Of a stretch of DNA of 64,000 nucleotides, positions 59,327 through 64,000 are shown one piece after another. Source of the DNA: Falciphora oryzae (taxonomy: Eukaryota > Ascomycota > Sordariomycetes > Magnaporthales > Magnaporthaceae); NCBI GenBank assembly GCA_000733355.1, contig JNVV01000009.1, forward strand, positions 783,521-847,520. The letters run 5' to 3'. How positions within the stretch are numbered: position 1 is the first letter of the stretch; each line of letters starts with the position of its first letter. Position numbers and translations under genes: made by a program. Below the pieces are notes generated by a model that was not told the DNA's origin, ran no database searches, and saw nothing but the letters and a program-made list of their open reading frames with translations.

Positions 59327-61133
59327 CTACATGCCAGACACGACGGCAGCAACCATCATGCCCAGCCCGTCCACACCCGCATGCCAGTTGTCCAGGCTGT
59401 CCAGGGGCGCATCGGCGGCCGGCCCGAGACCCTGCTGTCGACTCCCGCCGTTGCTTCCCGTGGCGTTCTTTGCTGTCAAAAGATCGCCCAGAGTCTCGAG
59501 CCGGTGGCGCGCCGGCGACTCCTGCTGCTGCTGGTTCTGAGCAGAGCCCGGGACGACGACGGCGTCATATTCCCTCTCCCACTCTGCACGGGTCCTAGCC
59601 TCCCAAAGACCCTTGCTGCACGGCAGAGGCAGCATCTTTGGGTCTGATATCACGTCGGTGCCATCAAAGCCCATCATGATTGCCATGAGAAAGCACGTCG
59701 TTACGATCCTGGCGGCGGCAGCTCTCCGGTCAGCAAGTTGAATCCGTTTGGGATACAGGTGTCCAAGTGTGCATTCTCCTCACCTTCGCTTCGTCTCCTC
59801 GAAAACCCACGCCTCCCAGCTTGGCCTCTCCGGCGGGCCGTGAGCGGGAAGGATTCGTCTGGAATAGAGTTGCTCGAGACGTTGAGTTAATCTCTGGACC
59901 CCGTTAGACATGTCAAACACTTTTTTTCTCTTCACCATGAATCGTTACCCCTGAAATCAGGGAAAGACAAGAGAAGCCCAGCCACTAACCCCCATGGATA
60001 TCAAGTACGACTTGTCAGTCACAAAATAGCCCACGCCAGACACAACGACCCGGATCACCGTGCAAATCATCAACGTCTGGATGGCCGCCAGCGTCTCGCC
60101 CTCGGTGTACCGCGCCATGGCGTCCAGTATCCGGGCGTGCTCGAAGTCGACCGCCCGCCACAGCTTCCCGTGGTCCACGTCGCCGCCGCGGCGCGACCTG
60201 AAGATCTGTGCGATCCCGACGCCCGCGGCGAGCGGCTCCAGCGGGGCGAACCCGGAAGAAGGCTCGAGCTCCCCCTCGAGGCCGTAGTGCACGCCGCAGC
60301 CGAGCCGGTGCACAAACGGCGGCAGGCCGGCCTCGGGCCGCGCCACCATGCGCGGGTACGACCGGACGACGGCGAGGATGAGCTGTCGGCAGCCGTCGGT
60401 GAGCTGAAGGCGGCGAAACGTCGGGCCTCGCGGGCTCGGGGCGATGGCGACTTCGGCAGCACTGCCAGCAGCAGCAGCCGTGAGGACCCCGGAGGAGGTG
60501 GCCGCCAGATCACGGGAGCGGCGCCGGCGGAAATCCTCGGGGCCAGGGGCGAGCGTGGGCGAGGAGAGCCTGTAGCTTGGCGGCGGCATGGGCATGACGG
60601 GGTAGGAGAAGATGCTTTGGTCCGCTCCGCTGAAGTCGAGCATCGGGAAGGGGCCGCTGACTCTGGCGTATGGCACAAGCTGCTGCTGCTGCTGTTGGGT
60701 ACTGACGCCAGCAGCGTTGGGGAGCAGCAGAGAGAAGTCCGAAGAGAAATCGGCTGCCTCTGCCGCTAGCGGATCCATGGCCGATGCCAACGACAAGGCC
60801 GCGAGATCCATCTCCCCTGTGCTTGCCGGCGCCCCTATGCCCACGGGCGGGTGGGCGTCGCCATACGAGCAGGGGATTCCCTTGGCCACGCAGCGTGAGC
60901 ATTCGGGCCGCTGGAAGTCGCATTTGGCTTTGGTCTTGGAGCATGACTGGCAAGCCTTGGGCCGCTTCGACTGCTGGCCCCTGGCCGCCCGTCGGCGGCA
61001 ATATTGTACATGGCGGTTGAAAGAAGTCTCTGCGAGTGAGGGGCTTTCTTGTCAGACAGATCGACTTAGACCGGCCCGTTTACCCACCTTGGTCAAACGG
61101 TTTGGCGCACACAGGGCAGAAATACAACGCCAT
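59327..61133 (-). CDS. Transcription factor with C2H2-type finger and Zn2Cys6 cluster
   Basis: Minus-strand exons 61133-61088, 61029-59990, 59893-59784 and 59708-59327 join in phase to 525 residues. Residues 6-25 form a C2HC-type finger (CPVC ... FNRHVQYC) at the very N terminus. It is followed by a Zn2Cys6 cluster at about 41-68, CQSCSKTKAKC ... CSRC ... C. This finger-plus-cluster pairing is a known arrangement in filamentous fungal regulators, often of secondary metabolism or stress. Then come a Ser/Pro/Gln-rich region, a fungal-specific factor domain (IQTLMICTVI, WEAWVFEETKRR, then CSKGLWEARTRAEWEREY) and a Gln-rich piece near the C terminus. The GRLTQRLEQLYSRR join and the RRIVTTCF join both read through cleanly. 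It lies between a broken oxidoreductase and a SigF-like gene on the same strand; a regulatory link is inference. Confidence 0.9.
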
Positions 61134-61687
61134 GATGGCCTCTATGATGCATCAAAGTTGACGACTCCAGCCTTGAGTCGGGCTCGTCGCGACGACGGAT
61201 GCTGTTGGGAATCTGCCAAGTCAACCGAGGCCACCACACTTACCACAGCCCAAGCTGACGCCAGTGCTGACCAATCACTCAGAACTGCGATGAATACCCT
61301 GCTCGGCTTCCATTACCCTTCTGTGTCTCGTTTTCTAATTGATGCCACTCCACAGGCACCTTGATACATCTGCTGTGCCTGGCACCCCTATCTAAAGATA
61401 TGAATCGGTATTAAAAGCAGCTTGGATCGTCTTCTCGCACATTAACATGGACTTGCACAAGCAAAAAAAAAATAATATTTTCCTCCGATTAACAAAACAA
61501 TACAAGACAGGCTCGGCCAAAAAGAACAAGAACAAGAAGTTTCCGGAATGATGCCAAAGGGGAAAGAAAACGAACTCAGATAAAAAGACAAATACAAGAA
61601 TACAAGTCTCCTTTAGTCGATCCGTTGGTGCGCGATCAAGAATCAAGCACAGATATCGAAGTTGTCAGTGCTGACGCCTCATCTAGC
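61134..61687. other. Intergenic, nothing recognised
   Basis: Promoter of the two-finger transcription factor and the 3' flank of the SigF-like gene. A/T-richer than its surroundings; no further feature is seen. Confidence 0.6.
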
Positions 61688-61936
61688 TCAAGCAGCCTGC
61701 GTGACTCTCTCGTTGTCGTCGCTCGAATAGTCGTCCATGCTGAAGCGTACCGTCTTCCTGGTCTCGCCTGCACCCGGGCTGGCCGACGAGGAGGCGCAGC
61801 CAGCCTTGGGGGTAGCGGAAGAGGTGACTTCCTTCTCCTTGGGCGTCATCACGAGGACGGTGGCCGAGGTGTCATCGAGTCCCGCCATGTCGACGTCCCC
61901 GATGAGGCCACAGGCAGCCGGGGCCGGGCTGGCGAT
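61688..61936 (-). other. In-frame open extension downstream of the SigF-like gene's stop
   Basis: Directly after the TAG stop (61937-61939) the same frame stays open for 82 codons to a TGA at 61688-61690. It uses the C/G-ending codons of the neighbouring genes and reads as a plausible Ser/Thr-rich, acidic tail (GLIGDVDMAGLDDTS, TRKTVRFSMDDYSSDDNERV). It may be a C-terminal part cut off by a premature stop, a readthrough extension, or chance. The codon after the stop, ATC, is not a classic readthrough context. Confidence 0.45.
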
Positions 61937-63117
61937 CTACTGCCGAGCAACAAACGGCGCCACCATGACCGCCACGGCGAGGGCGCCCACGAACTGCAGA
62001 CACTGCACTACCAGTGCTCCTGGCCACATCAGCACGAACATGATCAGCTCCTCCAGAGGGTAGACGTCGTCCTGGGACTTGATCATCCACCGTCGCGTCA
62101 TGCCTGCCGCCGCCGCCGGTGGATATGCCTGGCTGCTATCTGAGCATCCGCAGTCAACACTGTTGAAGTTGACCAGGCGACGTTAGTGACCTAAGATTTA
62201 ATGTGAGAAAGTGGAGTCAAGACAGGGAAAGCCAGGCGCGCACCCACAGGTCTCTTTCCGTGAAGCCACCCTGGTGGTCTGAACAATTCCCATTGACTCG
62301 TTCGTGGTTCCCGAAGCCGAAGGGATGCCGAGCGGCTGGCTCGGGTGGGCCTCAATGGCCTTGCCCTTGTGGTCCTTGGGGGTGCCCGCGGCTGAGGAGA
62401 GACTCTCCTCGTCGTCGCCGTCGTAGTTGGGCGGGCGGGCCTTGGAGCCTAGCGAAAGCTGCTGATCCACATCCGAGCCGTTGGCCGCGCGGACTTCATG
62501 AGGCCGGCCGTCTTTGCCGACATCGACGGGTTGCATCTGCAAGACCACGATTCTCTTGACGTCGGCGCTGCACAGCGGGATGAGGATGCGGAAGCTCTGG
62601 CGGACAAGCAGGACCACCTTGTTTTCGTCCTTATCGAACGCTGGGCGGGTACGAGATGTGTCAGTATTTTCCTCCTCCTTGGTGAAGTTGCCAGGTAGAG
62701 GAAAGACACAAAACCCATACCTCTGGCCTCGACGTGGACAATGCCCTCGGGCGACAGGGCCTTCTGAACACGATACAGTGCCTGGACCAGCCTGCGCGAG
62801 TTCCATCCTCGGAGGCTGTGGATGCAAGCGTCCTTGTAGTCGAAGGCTGGAACTCGAAGAATCGGGTTGCTGAAAGTGCAGTCCTCGGTAAAGTAGGACT
62901 CGATGATGTGGTCCTGGTTGTTGGGCGTGCTGCTCAGGAGAACCTCCATGAACTCCCCGCTAAGCTTGTCTAGGAAGATGTGGAAGAGACGCGGTCTGTT
63001 AGTGAGTCTGTTCTTGCATGCTATCTACCAGAGTGTCAGGAGAGGAGAGCCCGGCTTACTGGGACGTTGGAAGCCGCACAGAGGCATCCTGGGCGGGCGG
63101 TCCAGTTGGGTAGACAT
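61937..63117 (-). CDS. SigF-like NTF2-like domain protein with C-terminal membrane segment
   Basis: Minus-strand exons 63117-63060, 62969-62721, 62640-62244 and 62159-61937 join in phase to 308 residues. After a short basic start, residues about 20-150 follow the fungal SigF-like NTF2 pattern: GEFMEVLLSSTPNNQDHII, the YFTEDCTFSNP strand, then ALYRVQKALSP and VVLLVRQSFRILIPLCSADV. An Asp/Ser/Pro-rich insertion (about 170-225) precedes RRWMIKSQDDVYPLEELI, which completes the NTF2 fold. A hydrophobic stretch from MFVLMWPGALVVQ to MVAPFVA (about 273-303) is a likely membrane anchor. Function of the family is unknown. The exon 3 donor is a weak GTGCGC, chosen because it alone gives the phase needed for GVDCGCSDSSQAYPP. 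The frame continues beyond the TAG for another 82 codons (see that entry). Confidence 0.8.
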
Positions 63118-64000
63118 GTCGAGAGCGTGTTTTGGCAGGCTGTTCAATGACCAAGGATGAGGAGAACGAGACAGCGTCAATAGAGCGGATGAAGGTAGGT
63201 AGATACCTAGGGATGCACCAAAGATAGGCAGCGGTCCGCGAAACAAAGCAGAGCAAGCCGGGTCGGACGTGTAATGGTTGCTCGTCAGGTGCGTGGATGG
63301 ACAAACAAAGGCACGAAACGCAACGCTCTCCTTCTTAATCTTTGGGCCGAGCACGAAGAATATCCCAGCCAGGCAGGTTCATCGGTCCATGGAACCGTTC
63401 CCGGGCGGGAAGGCACTCGCCGCTCGGAAGATAGACGAGTCGGTTTTGCGAGGCACCTGCCCATGATGTTTGGGGAGGGAGCGACCGCTGTCTGTGGGTT
63501 AACATGGCACAACCAAGAACGGGAAAGAGACCCCTCAGAATAGATCGATGCTTGATTGCTTCGCGCTCGCTATCTCTAAGTGATCATGTTTCTGCGCCTG
63601 CCTACCATAGAGCAACCCTTTTATCTCCACGCCCCAATATGACTCCATCCAACTGTTGAGTGTCTCCTCGCCAGCATCCCTGAGCCCCTTACCCCGAGGT
63701 CGTGCACGGCCAGGTCCATCCATCCGCTTCCCAAGGCAAAAACATGGCATAAGATATCCATTCCAAATAGGAAATACAACTAAACAGTAGAATAATAACG
63801 GCCAGGTTTCAAATAGCAACAAGATCGGCCTCGTGGGGTAACAATAACATAAAACAAAAGCATACACCTTAAACCCATCAGAAACAAAGCACCCATCCAT
63901 ACTAGCCCAAGTATCAAGGCTCGTCATCAGGTAGTCAAAACGTAAGGGCGTAGAATCCAAAAAGCGCGCACCAAAAACCACTACCTCCTCCTCGAAACAC
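63118..64000. other. Right edge, nothing firmly recognised
   Basis: Promoter side of the SigF-like gene and an A/T-richer stretch from about 63530. A 148-codon minus-strand open frame at 63535-63981 contains hydrophobic, Cys/Tyr-rich sequence but no motif; it could be chance or the 3' untranslated region of a gene starting outside the window. Confidence 0.5.

Noticed and set aside
1..64000. CRISPR arrays, bacterial operons, phage or viral genes
   Set aside because: No regularly spaced repeats and no prokaryotic or viral gene signature; all supported genes are eukaryotic, intron-bearing or fungal families.

Overview
This window is nuclear DNA of a filamentous ascomycete, probably a sordariomycete. 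The genes have short introns (mostly 60-90 bases) with GTNNGT-type donors, CTAAC-type branch sites and YAG acceptors. The families present (SUR7/PalI, fungal MscL with a zinc-ribbon tail, a Ppr1-like Zn2Cys6 factor, a SigF-like NTF2 protein, the fungal 'tafazzin-annotated' family, AlkB with a GRF finger) are typical of Pezizomycotina. Placement near Magnaporthales is only a guess from overall style. Two runs of N (5273-5314 and 39773-40327) show it is a draft scaffold.

Layout. 1-15.5 kb holds no gene I can support. 15.5-33.3 kb is gene dense: a conserved fungal protein of unknown function (+), a tRNA-Thr(CGU), a SUR7/PalI-type membrane protein (+), an MscL-like mechanosensitive channel (+), a degenerate tRNA-like element (-), PEX7 (-) divergent from an AlkB-family dioxygenase with a GRF finger (+), then three minus-strand genes: a large membrane-anchored low-complexity protein, a UBC-like (UEV/AKTIP-type) protein and a CCDC124/Oxs1 homologue. 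33.3-47.3 kb is a second gene desert rich in 20-30-base A/T homopolymers. 47.3-49.4 kb encodes a six-exon MFS transporter. 52.9-56.2 kb encodes a large Zn2Cys6 factor. 57.7-63.1 kb carries three minus-strand genes: a medium-chain oxidoreductase broken by two frameshifts, a C2H2-plus-Zn2Cys6 factor, and a SigF-like NTF2 membrane protein with an open, coding-like extension beyond its stop.

The genes are mostly unrelated housekeeping or regulatory functions (peroxisomal import, alkylation repair, translation-associated CCDC124, membrane stress). The 52.9-63.1 kb block, with two fungal transcription factors around a broken oxidoreductase, could be the remnant of a small regulated cluster, but no backbone biosynthetic enzyme is visible. 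I found no convincing previously undescribed system. The most useful leads are the repeated one-base-deletion frameshifts, which look like a systematic assembly problem, the stop codon followed by a long in-frame extension, and the unresolved last exon of the MscL gene. All gene models were spliced by eye; exon phases were checked arithmetically and agree except where stated.
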